Shown here: positions 34,770 to 47,791 of the stretch, in pieces
Layout: each line of letters begins with the position of its first letter
How positions within the stretch are numbered: position 1 is the first letter of the stretch
DNA from: Gnetum montanum
Lineage: Eukaryota > Streptophyta > Gnetopsida > Gnetales > Gnetaceae
Length of the DNA: 64,000 bases
NCBI GenBank assembly: GCA_015680685.1
Contig: MNCI01036463.1
Span: forward strand, 1,005,228 to 1,069,227
Reading direction: 5' to 3'
Program-made: the position numbers and the translations under genes
The notes under the pieces: generated by a model
The model's input: the letters and a program-made list of their open reading frames with translations, nothing else
Told to the model about the DNA's origin: nothing
Database searches by the model: none

Positions 34770-35850
34770 TTGCATGTTAGGCATAGTAGGGCTTTAGGTA
34801 TGAGTGTTTGACTAGATTGGCAAACTCATTGCCATCTAGATCAGCAAGTTTGAATGCTCCATTGTCATAAGCCTTTGTGACCAAGAAAGGCCCTTCCCAG
34901 TTGGCTGGGAATTTGTTTGTAGGTTTGTGAATGACCTTGAGGACTATGTCCCCTTTCTTGATTGGGCATTGTTGCTGATTGTGATGATGTTTTTGCTATT
35001 GCTTTTCCTAGTACCATTTGATGCGATCAAGTGTCTACATGCACTCCTCATTTATAGAGTCAGGGTCAATGGTTCTCAACTCATTGCTCTACACCTTGTT
35101 AATGAAACTTGAGAGGATCATGTGGAGTGATGGGACCTACAATTTAAGAGGCAACATTGCTTTAGATCCATACACAAGGCTATATGACATCTTACCTTTT
35201 GTTGTTCTGCATGTCATGTGGTAGGCCAATAACACATAGACTAGTTGCTTGTGCCATCTTCATTTGTTGCTACTAAGCATATTCTTTAGAAGGTTGATGA
35301 TGACTTTGTTTGTGGCCTTGACCTATACATTCACTTGTGGATAGTATGATTATGAAAAGGAATTTTGATGCTAAGGTATTCATAGAAGGCTTTGGTTTCT
35401 ACACTGCTAAATTATGGCCCGTTGTCTATGACTATAGTCATGGGTAGACCGAATTGGGTCACTATGTTATCAAGGATAAATTTGAAAACCTATTGTGATG
35501 TCATCTTCCTAAGGGGAATGGCTTCAACCCACTTGGTAAAGTATTTGGTTGCAGTTACGATGAAGCTATGTCTTATGAAATACTTAGGTGTGATAGGTCC
35601 TATGATATCCAGTCCCCAACGTTCGAATGTCCACATGATCTGAGTGGTAGGCAGCTCAATGGGTGGTACGTGCATTAATTTGCCATGTTGTTGACACACA
35701 TCGCATGTCTTGACTTTGGAGATATAGTCACATTCCATGTAAGGCCAATACTAGCCTAAGCATCTAATTTTCAATGCTATTGCCTTGGGTGCTATGTGGC
35801 CTCTACATAGTCCCTCATGGACTTGATCAACAATTATTTGTGCTTCATCA
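34770..35850 (-). pseudogene. Integrase, Tat copy 1
   Basis: Minus strand. The zinc-binding half has CDVCQQHGKLMHVPP. The core has WGLDIIGPITPKYFIRHSFI (first Asp), FTKWVEAIPLRKM and LPMTIVIDNGP (second Asp). The C-terminal domain is well kept: ANWEGPFLVTKAYDNGAFKL near 34830-34930, ending HSYLKPYYA. Frame breaks fall between 35270 and 35490. Confidence 0.85.
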
Positions 35851-35999
35851 TTACTAATGCAAGTTAACAGTATTCCATCATAGGATTTGTGTCATAGTGT
35901 GCTATCACCTATGAGGATGTACTATCGTGAGCATTTTCGCATTGCATCATTTTGGGTAGTGGTTAGATGTTGTAGAGGCTCACCTTATTGAAGGTACAC

Positions 36000-36530
36000 C
36001 TTAATGTCATTATACCATTCTTATGCATGAGTTGTGTTTGTTGTGGCTATGGATGCAATGTTAGTTATGTGTGTGATAGGTTTGGGGAAATCTATTACTG
36101 AGGTTAGCAAGGCATGAAACATGTTGTATGAAATGCTTAAGGCTAATGTGGCTAATGCATTGGGAATGACATTCTCATTACGAGGGATGTGTTGGATATC
36201 TATAATTTCAAACCAACGGATCAAGTGCTTTGCCAAGTCACAATAAGCTTGTAAATGTTGTGCTTTACAAGTGTAAACCTCTGTAACTTGGTTGACGACT
36301 AGTTGTGAATCACCTTGGATCACTAGGTTTTGGATTCCTAGGTTACAGGTTGCTATGAGACATATAAGGAGACCTTCGTACTGTACCATGTTGTTAGTGC
36401 AAGGAAATGTAAAATGATGAGCAAAGGGTTAGATCTCCCTAGAGGGAAACATGATTATTGTAGCGGCACTACCTCCTTGAGAGGTTGAAGAATCATTGAA
36501 GTATAAAATTGCCTCAAAGTTGGTAGGCAC
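36000..36530 (-). pseudogene. Second (archaeal-type) RNase H, Tat copy 1
   Basis: AILYFNDSSTSQGGSAATII corresponds to the first motif of the extra RNase H found in Tat/Ogre elements, but the first catalytic Asp (usually FDG) reads FND. NLVIQGDSQLVVNQVTEVYT carries a catalytic Asp, and HIPRNENVIPNALATLAL corresponds to the last motif with Asp changed. It sits between the gypsy RNase H and the integrase, as in the Tat lineage. Confidence 0.82.
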
Positions 36531-37030
36531 TTGGCTTATACTGCTAATATGCTCATCCAAAAACTTTAGATCTATAGTTGCTTGATCATTCATTGGTGAA
36601 GTCGTGAGTTGTGTAGCTATTACTTGACCTTTGGTTGATGCTTGTGCTACATAATGCAAGTAAAACTCCATAGTTATTGCTTTCCACCATGTGATTCAAC
36701 TACTCTCATAGATGTTCGTTGTAATAGCCCAAAGTACATTGCTTTTTTAGATGATGTTGACTTGACTATGGAAAAGATAAGGCGAGGTAGTTCTTCTCGA
36801 CATCATTGTATTTTGCTTAATGTGCCACTAGTGCATGTCTTAGGTAGTAAACAGGGACCTCTAAGCCATTATCTTTCCTTTGGCAAAGTAGAGAAGTAAT
36901 GGATGCGTCAGAGGTTGCAAGGTAGATGTAAAATAGCTTATCTCCTTGTGGAGGGTAGATTGTTGGAAGTTGAGCTAGCTCCTTCTTGAGGTTGTCAAAT
37001 GCCTGTTGGCATTGAGATGTCCAATCAGAG
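36531..37030 (-). pseudogene. Gypsy RNase H, Tat copy 1
   Basis: KLFYIYLATSDASITSLLCQ and VPVYYLRHALVAH (36817-37050) are the first RNase H segments. The region continues to MEFYLHYVAQASTKGQVIA at about 36610-36671, the linker to the second RNase H. Frame changes occur at about 36670-36820. Confidence 0.78.
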
Positions 37031-38250
37031 TGGATCCCCTTTTTAAGCAAATGTTACATTTGCTGCAACTTATCAGTTAACTGTGCGATAAACCTATGAA
37101 TGAACTATAGTCTACCTTGTAACCCATGTCGCTCTTTAAGGTTTGCTAGTGGTGCTAAGTTGATTATGGCCTTAACCTTATCAGGGTCTACACGTATGCC
37201 TACCTCTGATATTGCAAAGCCCAACATGTGACTAGTCTTAACATCGAAGACACACTTCTTGGGGTTTAACCTAAGGTCATGTCTAAGGCAACATTTGAGT
37301 ACATGGTCCAAGTCACCTATGTGGTTATGCACCATTTTGGACTTGACTACTATGTCATTGATGTAGTCATTGAGTAATTTTAGTAAATAATCACTAAAGA
37401 TATATGTCATTGCACATTGGTAGGTTGCTCCTATGTTCTTTAATTCAAAAGGCATCATTGTGTAGCAAAATGTACCCCAAGGGGTCATAAAGGTTATGCT
37501 AACCTTGTGCTTCGGGTTGATCTAAATCCGATTATATCCCAAGAACCCATCCATGAAGGACAACAAGGCATGACTAGCTATAGGATTAATGATTTGGTCA
37601 ATACTAGGAAATGAGAATTCATCTTTAATACTTGCCTTATTTAGATCCTAGAAATTTATGCAAATGCATATACTTCTATTTTTCTTAGGTACAACCATGA
37701 TGTTGGAGACCTAGTTTGCATAGTCAACTACTCGGATGAAACCAGACTTGTAGAGCTTGGTGATTTCATCACAAACTACCAATGCTACCTTAGGTTTAAC
37801 CTTACAAGCTTTCTACTTAACTAGTTTTATGCGAGGATCAAGGATTACGTTATGTTACACTATACAAGGGTCTAGGCTTGGCATGTCTTCGTAGGACTAT
37901 GCAAATGTCTTAATATTATTGTTAAGGACTTTGGTGATGCTGTGGGTGTGCTAAGGCTCTAACATGAAACTAAGTTTTAGTGTCTTCACCTCACCACTAA
38001 GGGCTATTATAGGGACTTTGATGAGGGGATCTTTTATTACGTCACTTACTTCTAGATCTAAAGCTTTGACTGGATGGTGTGGCCAATCTAGCAATTCCTC
38101 TAGGGATGCTACATGTTTATTATAGGCTATAGGCTCATGGTCTAGGTGTTCAAGGTTAATGTATTGCATGGAATCACCATAAGGCCTAGTTAGGACCAAG
38201 GGTGAATGAAGACACTTGTATGTGCTCATGTTACAATTCTGCCAAGAATC
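37031..38250 (-). pseudogene. Reverse transcriptase with N-terminal leader, Tat copy 1
   Basis: Minus strand. The leader (37951-38250) starts at DSWQNC, directly after a strong splice acceptor, and contains VKALDLEVSDVIKDPLIKVP. The palm has PWGTFCYTMMPFELKN and the catalytic box YINDIVVKSK (normally YVDD, first Asp changed to Asn), then HMLGFAISEVGIRVDPDKVK and LKERHGLQGRL. Stops lie between 37490 and 37950. Copy 2 has the same order with the YVDD box intact. Confidence 0.85.
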
Positions 38251-38271
38251 CTGCAAAACAACCAAAAAAAG
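38251..38271 (-). promoter_or_regulatory. Sense-strand splice acceptor before RT, copy 1
   Basis: The minus strand reads CTTTTTTTGGTTGTTTTGCAG immediately before the RT leader frame (GAT TCT TGG): a long pyrimidine tract with CAG. Ogre elements splice out an intron between protease and RT, and this is where its acceptor would be. The aligned position in copy 2 is at 54276. Confidence 0.6.
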
Positions 38272-38380
38272 TCAAGTTGCACCCATCTCAAATGAAGTTA
38301 AATTGCATAAAGTAAAAAAAGTAATGTAATGAAAATCCACCTAACTATGCAAACGTGGGGTCAGGGAGGCAAGTATGCAA

Positions 38381-38440
38381 GCCAGTTTCTAGCCTTGGTA
38401 GGTCATGGATTCCCAGTTTAAGGTCATAGTGGACCATAGA
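38381..38440. repeat. Hairpin-repeat remnant B' (RT/opposite-gene junction, copy 1)
   Basis: CAGTTTAAGGTCATAGTGGACC and a preceding partial unit. GGTC-ATAGTG-GACC can form a 4-bp stem. It occupies the same place as the array at 54416-54838 in copy 2 but has only about two units. Confidence 0.7.
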
Positions 38441-38765
38441 TTATGTGGAACACATTGGCTTAGGCAAGGTGGGGAAGGTTTGAAACATGGGGTTAAGCTA
38501 GACATTTTCTAGGAAATCAGAAATTTGGGAGCACTGGAAAAGTTAGAAATTTTTTTAAACTTTGGTTGCTATGCTTGCCCCGTGTTACACAAGGGACATG
38601 GGACACTACCTAGGGTAGGTGATGCATTAATTATCTTGACATTTCACCATGGTTAAACTATCATTTTCAAAAGTAAAAATGAGAAGTCATCGAGCATGGT
38701 GTGATTAGAACCAAGAGGATCAGAGCGTAGTAGCAGAAGTGTAGAATAGAGCATAGCCACTAGCC

Positions 38766-41700
38766 ATGATGCACCAAAGTGATTGCCAACACCCTGGCCT
38801 TGCCAACATGGATGAGGAGGAGCACATGCTAAGATGCCTCCCTAGGGCATGCATTAAGGAATGGAGGGAGCCACCGTTAGCTAGGTACAGTGCTACACTT
38901 CACCCTTGTGTTTTCCGTTTTTTCCTTTATTTGGTTATTTCCTTCGTTTGTGAGGGGTTGGGGTTTTGGGGTGACCGAGCTTGGGTAGAGACTACCATTA
39001 TCACTGTGGTTGCCATGGTGGTTGTAGCACACATTGTAGGGTGGGGCAGAGCAATGTGGTTTTTTTGGCCATGGCTAGGGTAGCTGCAGCTTGGGGTGAG
39101 GGAGGAACAAGGGGATAATGATAGATTTAGAGTAGAGGGTTTGGTGAAAGTGAGCATAGCATAGGGATGCATGGGGTAGAGGCAATATGAGGGCAAGGTA
39201 TTGTAGGAGGTAGGGACATGTGAATAAGTTGCAAGGCAAGGGACATGCAAAGGCATGGCAGGGTTGGGCAATGCAAGGCATCAGAGCGTGATGGAGTGGG
39301 CAGGGCAATTATGAGGGTGGTGGCTATGTTATGCCTAGTACATGTTATGCATGACTTCTTTCTTCTTTGTCTTGTGCTTGGATTTTCATGTCTTAGTGCT
39401 ATGATCTAATGCTACACTCCAATGAGGAGTTAGAAAAAATTTTCTGAACTTTTTTATTTAGAGGTTACACTCCCAAGAGCATAAACAACAGTTAAATTTT
39501 TTTTGATGTTTTTAATGGTTGAAGAGCGTAACCAGTAGAGTTAGAAAATTTTTAGGTAAAGCCTACATGGGTTACTCTACCAGAGAGCATAACTAAGAGT
39601 TAGAATTTTTTAGATATCCATGGGCTACACTGCCCAAAGTTTCCAAGTGCAAAAATACAATGTCGAACACAAAAAATTCTAATTGCAAGAAATGCTACAT
39701 GTGGGACAAACTACAAAGTGTACTAAGTAAAAATATCTAAACCTATAAATTGAACATGCTAATTGCTAAACATGCAAATAAGATGAATGCAAAACATGAA
39801 AATGTAAAATGGGAATGTTAGTGCTATGCCCTATTGAGCACCAGGTGCATTAGATGGGTGTACCAGTGTTCTGTGCCTATAGGGCTCATAGGGAAGACTA
39901 ATGGTTGTTAAGTCATGCTATTTTATGTCGACTATTGCTAATGTGCTAAGTGTAACTTTAATGCATTTTTTTGTGTGCATCCAATGTATACTAACAAATG
40001 TTTTGTTGTTGTGATTGTAGGGTATTGTTAAAACCCATGCTCATCATGGTGGAGCTAGTGGGCATCCTCTATTGTATGAGCAAACCCATGCCAACCACAC
40101 TTGCCCTGGACATGCACGTGGGTCACCAGGTAGTGTGGTTCAAATCAAGGGCATGTGAGTTCCTATAATTCCTACTCTGACACTTCAGTGTGATAGTGTG
40201 ATCACACTTGGTAGTGGAAGCGGCCAGTGTCATCATAGAGACATTGCTACTTGGGGCAAATCGGGGCATTCTAAGATTCATGTCCAATGAGCCCACTAAT
40301 AGTGTTGGATCAGGGAGTTCAGGTTGAGGCATTAGGGGCATTAGGCCCTTATCTAGGATCTAGCATATGCTAGAGTTTTAGTGTTATAACAAGAGCAACA
40401 GCCTATTTGTTGCTTGACTCGTGCTTACCTTGTTTCAGAACCCACCTGGGATAGTGTATTGTGCTTAAGGATGAGTCCTTCTATGATTTTGGCAATATTT
40501 GTTTGGTTATAACTCATATGAGGATGATAACTACTTACACCCATTGCCAGATTTGCTATTGCTAAGCTTGATCTTCACAATGAGAAGGGAGCTTTGAACC
40601 TGACTCGCACTACCCTATAGGAATTCTCATCCTTTGAGAATGTCCATGTAGCGATGGTTGGATAGATTGGATCTAACTTAGTAGAATACCCTCATTGATA
40701 CCCTAAGTCCTATGAGAGATGTTAGACTTATGGATGGTTAGACATGGAGTGGGTGATCCATGTACCCAGTGTGGAGGAGGTCTTGACCCCACCACCACCA
40801 TCACACACACCATTCATGTCATGTAAGTAATTCATTATTTTACTCTTATACATTTGCTACTTTGCTTTTCTCATGATGCTAACTTTGCTTTTGCCTATTG
40901 CAGATGCAATCACTTCAGGATAGGTTATAGTGGTTGCTACAAACTACACTGAGGCCATCCTCATCATGAAGTATGGTGATGTTGAGGATGCGTAGCATTG
41001 GTTATGTTGTTAGGTGCTAGTGGAGTCGACTAGTAGGCTTCAATGGGCTATGCTAATGGACCTTTTCTTGGCCCTTAGCCTAGACATCCTAGTGGCTGAA
41101 ATGGTTGTAATCATTAACTCCTTTAGTGAGAGCACTAATCATTTTTTTATGTGGGCTCATGGTGTGTGGGTGGCCTTGGACCTTATAGATGATTTCTTTG
41201 TAGATCTCTTCGACCTTCCCTTTGAGGGCCCGTCGGTTGTTGAGAAACCCAATAAAGAGGTGGACCATAGGGAAGATGTTGAGGAGTGGCTAGGGGCTCC
41301 TAAATCTCACAAAGGCATATTCATCAAGGATGTGCAAGTGCCTATGGTCCATGAGCTCTACCCCCTCTTTTGTACCTGTGCATTCCTCAAGCTACTCTCT
41401 TAGGGAAAAATTCTTGGGGTGGAGTAGGCTTCAATGATGAGGGACATGTTAGAGGAAGACATGAGGTATAATTGGGCTTTCTAACTTGCCAATGGCCTGC
41501 ACACTGAGATCATCAAGTTATGCCACAACCTCCAGGCAAGGTCACATGTACACTTTACATTCTTTATAGGATGTGTATGAAGGTTTGCAGAGTTCTTTGT
41601 GATTTGGGAGGATGGGCAATGGGTGGTGTAGGACCACAGATAACTCTTTAGGCTGTGGATCAGACACCTATTTGCTACCACGTAGTCACAGGACCCCCCT

Positions 41701-43650
41701 AGAGGTAATTGGTAAGTTATTTTCTATAACGACTAGAGGTAACTTAGGGCAGTCTTACTACTCATGTGATAGTGCAGGTGTAGCCCCACCAGCTAACATT
41801 GAGAACCTAGCCAGAGGGACGTGCCTCATTGCTCAAGTAGTAGGATCATCCAAGGTAAAGATTAAAAACCCACATCATATGGAGGAGCCCATTTGGGAGG
41901 TGGAGAAAGAGAGTAGTAGGAAAATCTGCTTAAGATTTTATAACTTGAGTTTAGGTATTATAGGTCAGTATGAGTCCTTGGATGCATTTTTTTGAATTTT
42001 AGGTATTTATAAATTTGGTTGCTTTTCTTTTTTGTGCTATACTATACTATGCTAAGTTGCTATGCTAAGTGTTGAAGATGCTAATCTTAACTTATGTAAA
42101 TCATTGGATGTAGATATGAGGGCTATTGGAGTACTAGTAGAGCCCATAGTGGATGATGTTCCTTCTCAAATTGAGGAGGGATAGGCATGGGAAGGTGAGG
42201 AACAAGAGGCTATAGAGGTCTTATTGGAGTTAGAGGAGGAAGGGTTGTTGCAGCTAGATGGGGGTGAGTTTGATAACCTATTTGATGGTGTGCACATGAA
42301 CAACCTCCCCTTGCTCTCACACTCAAGGACCTGTTAGGTAAGAGCTTTGCACTGCCATTTTTTGCTCTTTTTAGCTTTTTCATCTTTGGCTATTTGATAA
42401 TTGTTAAATGTGTTGTTGTATCATAGCCACAGATGTGTCTGTTGGTAGTCCAGTATCTACTTCTACCTTTTGAATGGAGCCATGGGCAAGTGCCTAATAA
42501 GTGTACCTTCATGGAAGGCCTGGTTGAAGACATGATGGATCATATATAACAAACAGATCCCAAGATTAGTATGCTCATGTTTTCTTACTTTGCCTTATTG
42601 ATTTGATACTTAGTCTGTAGCTGATGTGTTTTTACCTATTTTATGCCAACAAGTTTCCAAGCTTCACTAGGATCTGAGCAGGGTGGCCAAAGTTGATGCC
42701 ATCCTCAAGTTTTTCATTGAAGTGGAGCAAGTACCCCATCATGTGTATGATGAGATGAGTAAGTGGATGTTTTCATGTGTAAAAACATTATGGGTATGTA
42801 AGTGCATGAATGAGCATTTGTGGAAGTAGGTGCACAAGCTCCATGACAAGGGAGAAAGCCAAGATGCTAGATTAGAGGACTTGTAGGCCCATTATGATTT
42901 TCTAGTAGCTTGTAATTGAGGGGACAGTACTTGATGAATAGCTGAGATCGACTACACTAGGTATTGGTTAGCAAGTCGTGGTAGGAATGAGGCCACTCGA
43001 GAGGTGATTAAGCAGTGGCTACAAATGGACTTGCTAGCCAGGAAGAACCAAGATTGGAAGGACTATAACACTAAGGTGTACCAATGGGGTTAGACTTAGA
43101 AAAATCATAAATACCACTACAAGCATGAGTGAGAGGTGTACCTTTAAAGGTACAAGGAGGAGTCTGTGGAGCTCTGTTGTTGTGATATGTTCCTTGATGC
43201 AATTAGTGCAACATAGGCTTATGAATTGTTCACTAGTCATATATTGGTGAGCGGGACTCTTGAGAGACATATCGCTGTGCCTTTAAGAGAGGTTTCCTCT
43301 ACCATGTTTTCATCGAAGCCACTAGCATGGACCACTATGAACAAAGGTAAGACCTTTACGAGCATTGACTTTGGCCAAGAGGATTGGACACAGCTATCAA
43401 ATGTGGAGATCCTCCAATACTTGGAGGTGGGCCTTGGTAGAATGCCTTCAAATATCAATGCAAGCCCCTCTTAGGTTAGTTTAGTTTGGATTATTTTTTG
43501 CATTGTGATAACTTTGCATGTTATGCATTTGTTAGCTAATTCATTATTTTTTGTTGCTTTAAGTAGGTTTTGGGCAATGGTGTAGGCCCTAGCGGAGTAG
43601 TGGAGGAAGAGGAAGAGGAGCCCCAACCCCCACCAAACACTATTGGCTGA
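38766..43650 (+). pseudogene. Opposite-strand spliced gene of Tat copy 1
   Basis: Product unknown. Matches to copy 2 (55156-59727) define exons: exon 1 ends 38884 (ACIKEWREPPLA, donor GTACAG); intron 1 ends 40020 after a TACTAAC branch-like site; exon 2 has SHLVVEAASVIIETLLLGAN; exon 3 starts at 40567 and has EFSSFENVHVAMVG; donor GTAAGT after 40822, acceptor at 40903. Exon 4 (41014-41403 fully open) has AEMVVIINSFSESTNHFFMW. Later exons carry LDGGEFDNLFDGV, QMDLLARKNQDWKDYN and an acidic last exon ending at about 43650. Intron phases 2 and 1 agree with copy 2 where checked. Several in-frame stops make it a pseudogene. It lies inside the minus-strand element between protease and RT. No TATA box is visible upstream of exon 1. 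Confidence 0.75.
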
Positions 43651-43862
43651 GCCACCCATGATGTAGCCCTACTATTGTGCAATTTTTTGCTTTTGGCCAT
43701 TTTTTTTGATGTACAATCATGCTAGATATTTTATTTATGGATTAATGGAAATGAGGTCACAATTTATGTTTATCTCTTCTACTACATGAATTGCGTGTTT
43801 GCTAAGTGTTGAACATTAGTATGTGGTTGGTTGATGTGCTTAGGTTCCTTATGGACCTCATG

Positions 43863-44070
43863 CCAATTTGAAGCCATGGCGGAAGGGCTATTGTAGTTTT
43901 AGGTCATTTCAGGCCATGATGATTGCTAGTTTAAGGCCATCTTGGGCCACACATAATAGAGAAGGTGCTGCTAGTTTTAGGCCATGGTGGACTATATAAA
44001 TTGCTAGTTTAAGGTCATTTAGGGCCATGACGATGCAAGGAAGGTTGCTACTTTTAGGTTATGACATGCT
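43863..44070. repeat. Hairpin-repeat array C' (opposite-gene/protease junction, copy 1)
   Basis: About five units of TAGTTTTAGG(C/T)CATTTNRGGCC type. It is the counterpart of the array at 59931-60162, just beyond the last exon of the opposite-strand gene. Confidence 0.82.
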
Positions 44071-44269
44071 ACTTTTTATTTTATGGTTTTCATTTTTTAA
44101 ATTTTTATTTTTATGTGTTTTAGTATTTTTTAATGCATGAAAGGGCTAAGCAAAAATGCATAAACTAAAGAAATGAAATAACTAATGGAAAATGCAAGCG
44201 ACCATGTGAAATGTAATTGCACAAGTGAAAGCAGGAGGTGATTGAGACATGTAGAAGTTAGAGGCACAT

Positions 44270-47200
44270 AAGCACCTAGTACATGATGAACTAAGGGGAT
44301 GCCTTAATCATGTAATTGTTTCTTAACCTGATGTGGGTTAGGAGGTGCATAGGCCTTGGACCTGGGAGGCACAAGGCGATACTCACCTAGACCTTCATTG
44401 ATGGTGTTGAAGGGTAATTATTCCTAGAGAGGTTCCTCAAGCAGGTTTCTCACTTCATTCGAATTTTTAGATGGATCTATCGGACAAGGTTGGCTTTCAT
44501 CCTCAATGGGCAGTGTGTCATTGGGGAATTCTAACTCTGACCCCTATTTTGTATTGAAATTGTTGATGCTAAGGGGAGATGCATTGTTGCCATGTATGAT
44601 TACCTCTTCACCTTCATAGGGAAGGTGGATCTCTTAATGAATGGATGAAGAGATAGTTTGTAATTGGGCTAGCTAAGGCGTCCTCAAGATCAAGTTAAAC
44701 CCAGGAATCTCTTTGAAGATGATAAATTTGTCCATAGTGGGGAATTACTCCCCTAACATGAAAGATATCATGATCGTTTTACTCATGACAATGTGTGACC
44801 CATTGAAGGATTTCAGACACGTTGTCTTGGTTGGCTTAACCTGGTTAGCGAGACTGAGTTTGTCAATGACTAGGAATGGGATAACATTGGTCACTGCCTC
44901 ATCGTAAATGTGCACCTTGTGAATGTTTCATTACCCTACGCGAATGGTTATGAACATTGATGTATTGGTGACTTGAGCCTTTTTAGGATTAACCTTAACC
45001 ACTTTATCGTGAAACACCAGGGGTGTTGAACCTAATTTTTGAGGCATAGGAAGCATCAAAATGTGGTGGTCTATTCATCTACTGAAATGTCCTCCTTGAT
45101 AGGAATGGAGGTCAACATGTGGACTAATGCTTCATGGTTAGTAGAGGAGGTCATCACCAGGTCGTACAGACTTAGAGTTATGTTCTTTTGCTTTAGAGCC
45201 TACTTGACCTCTGCCAGTGTGTTTAGGAAGTCTTTATTGATGTCTATTATTTTGTTAGCCTTTACCTCCTCCATGCAGCCCAAGAGATGAATATCTTAGG
45301 GAGGGGATTTAGACTTTGCTTATGCAACTGGCTTTTGAGCCTTAGTGCTTGGTTGTTTGTTTCTTGTGCTTGCAGTGGTTTCCTGAGATGATGAGGCCAT
45401 GGGAATGGCAGACAAGGGGACGGGTTTTGGTGGACCTAACTCCATATGTTTCCTAATCATCTTGTAGGTGAGGCATTCATTAGGCCTCCCAGATGGTAAC
45501 CTAGCCTACCTCCTGTTGGGTGCGAGATGAGACTTTGGGTGAATAGGACCTAATGCAATTCCCACCACTAGATCCTAAGTAGGCAAGGAGTTTACATGTC
45601 ATGGCACCTTGATGACGAAGGACATCTAGGTTGTTGTTGCCACAAGGTGCTACTGGGTCCTAATCACAAAGGGTGTTATGGGAACCCAAGGTGGTACTTT
45701 GATGACAAAGGGGAATCTCAAACTAATTGATGCCAAGGCCCCAATATCACTTGAGGGCACACAAACCACAAATGGCTCTTATGCTAGTTCCACATCATCG
45801 TCAACACTAATGGCATTTATGAAATAGCCTACACCATTAGCATTAAGATGGTATTTGTAGACCTTCATTGATTGGTTTTCTAGGTGCATGGGATTGATAT
45901 CATCAAGGACTAGTCGGCCTTGATTGATCATACAGTGTATGTCATCCTGTAAGGCCAAGCAGTAATCTATGTCATGGCCACATAGTTGGTGGTAGTTGCA
46001 AAACTAGTCTAACCTAAATTTTTTAGGAACTGGGAGCTCATTCAGTATGGTTGTTGATGGATCTCTAAGGATCTCACAGTAGCATTCATGGTATTTATGG
46101 GCATTTTCAGACATCTGCTTATGTTAGATGCACCTAGCACTAAGCAGCTGGCCCAAGAGCTCAGATGGCTTGATGGGTAGCAGTGTATACTTTGAGTGAT
46201 CCTTGTACTCAAAGTTTAGCCTTAGGGTAGTTTTCTTTGTGGTTGCTGATGGTGTGGACTGGTTGCTTGCTGCAGTGCCAAAGTTGGATGCATTGTTATT
46301 GTTGGCTAGGGCCTTAGGCACTTTGGCCATTAGTTTCGCGTTGTTTAGCTTGGCCCCATTGGCCACCACTGCTGCAATGGTTGCAGTTGTCTTTCCTTTT
46401 TCATTTTCCTTCTTCACATGTGTGTTTTTGTAAGCCACATAGGTAGGGTCCTTGCTAGCATTTGCTACATCTTGGATGCTCTTTGTTTGAGCAAAGGGTT
46501 GGCTTAGGGAGTGCAGAGCTAAGTAGTACAACTTTGACTTGATGAAGTCATTTACTACATCTTTGTAGATGGTCAATAGGTAGGTCTATGCTATGGGCAT
46601 GTGTATTTCACTGAGTTCAGTGTTCCAACATTGAATGAACTTTTGCATGGGCTCCATGGGACCCTAATTAATATCCATTAGTTGGTCTAGGGTTGCTTTG
46701 GGCTTCAAGTTGTACATGAACTGAGTCACAAATTGATTGAGCAAATCCTCCAAAGAAGATATGGAGGCCTTGGAAAGCATGTGATACTAATCTAATGCCT
46801 TGCTAGTTAGGAACATAGTGAAGACATGGATAATTGCATGTGGCCATGGTTGTAGAAGAAGGCATTTAGAGTGAAAGATTAGTAGGTGTGCATTAGGGTC
46901 CATGGTGAAACAAAACTAGAGGAGTAGAAGGGGTTCTTTTTCTTTGAATGAGCCTCAAATTCATCTTGCCCATCCTATAAGGGATCGTCATAGTTTGTTG
47001 CTACCTCATGCTTTTTTGACCCACTCATTCACATGAGCTGGTCAAGGAGCTATTGAAAGGTATTAATAAGTAGAATAAAGTCATTGGATGTGGGGAGGTA
47101 TTCCCTCCCATTTCAGCATATGATCTCATAACTATGTTTCACATACGTTTCTTGGTGATCTAAGGATAGATCTACCTAAAGTTTTGTGCATAAAAAGTTG

Positions 47201-47369
47201 TATTTTTCATCATCGAGTACCATGTACTTAGGTGGTTTATATCACACTCTAAGTGACTGCTATGGTACCAGCACTAGATTGGGTGGTTGATCAACTTGTG
47301 CCACCTGCTGGATGGGGTGGGCAACCACTGTGCTTAGAGTAGAGGTTGAAGGTTACATAGGATTCATGT
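44270..47369 (-). pseudogene. Gag-protease polyprotein, Tat copy 1
   Basis: Minus strand from an ATG near 47369 (MNPM). The N-terminal domain has YNFLCTKL...HQETYVKHSYE, aligned with copy 2. A Lys/Ala-rich segment (46124-46576) has DVVNDFIKSKLYYLALHSLS. The zinc-knuckle-like segment FCNYHQLCGHDIDYCLALQD lies near 45950-46010. The protease (about 44450-45290) is strongly decayed. The frame ends KKQLHD-stop near 44310, matching the end in copy 2. The long Pro/Thr-rich block of copy 2 is missing here. Confidence 0.75.
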
Positions 47370-47791
47370 GTATGATGCTATGTGAAAATGCAAAAATTGC
47401 AATGCTTAGTAGAAAATAGCTAAGTTTAGAAAACACCATAAAAATATCCAAGTAAAGAAGTGCTGAAGAATTGTGAAAACTAGCTAAGCGTAGAATCAAC
47501 CAAAGAATGACTAACTCTAGGAACATTGCTAAAAAACTAACTCTAGTGCTATGCTTGCTATGCTAGAGGTTGCTATGCTCTTATTGAGAACCTTCTACAC
47601 TCTCCAAAGCATCTAGAGTTTTAGTTGAACACAATGGATATGCTTGGGCTTTTGTCCTATGGGATTCCGAGGGAACCAACAACTAGGACCAATCTACATC
47701 AAAGAAAAAGTGCTTGAAAACATAATAGAACTTCAAAATAGAAGTGCACCAAACCAAATGGGAGGAGTGTAGCAATTGTGAGAAAGAGGTG
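47370..47791 (-). repeat. Leader and truncated 5' LTR of Tat copy 1
   Basis: 47700-47790 matches 31367-31450 inside the copy 1 3' LTR (AAAGAAAAAGTGCTTGAAAA and onward to GAGAAAGAGGTG). The match breaks off at 47791, where copy 2 begins with TGTAGCGACC. The roughly 300 bp that should link gag to this piece do not match the LTR start, so a deletion is likely. No convincing PBS was found. Confidence 0.7.

Larger units (their letters stand above)
31058..47791 (-). mobile_element. Tat/Ogre-type Ty3/gypsy element, copy 1, with opposite-strand gene
   Basis: On the minus strand, from 47369 downward: gag-protease, an opposite-strand spliced gene (38766-43650), RT, RNase H, a second RNase H, integrase, hairpin array, polypurine tract and a 3.2 kb 3' LTR. 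Dual RNase H is a hallmark of the Tat lineage. Its 5' LTR is reduced to a short piece at about 47695-47790, cut by copy 2. It is more decayed than copy 2. Confidence 0.85.

Noticed and set aside
38927-39308. Minus-strand Pro/Ser-rich frames of 114 and 77 codons
   Set aside because: They lie in intron 1 of the opposite-strand gene in a low-complexity stretch and have no equivalent in copy 2.
46203-46433. 76-codon plus-strand hydrophobic frame
   Set aside because: It is the complement of the Lys/Ala-rich gag tail of Tat copy 1.
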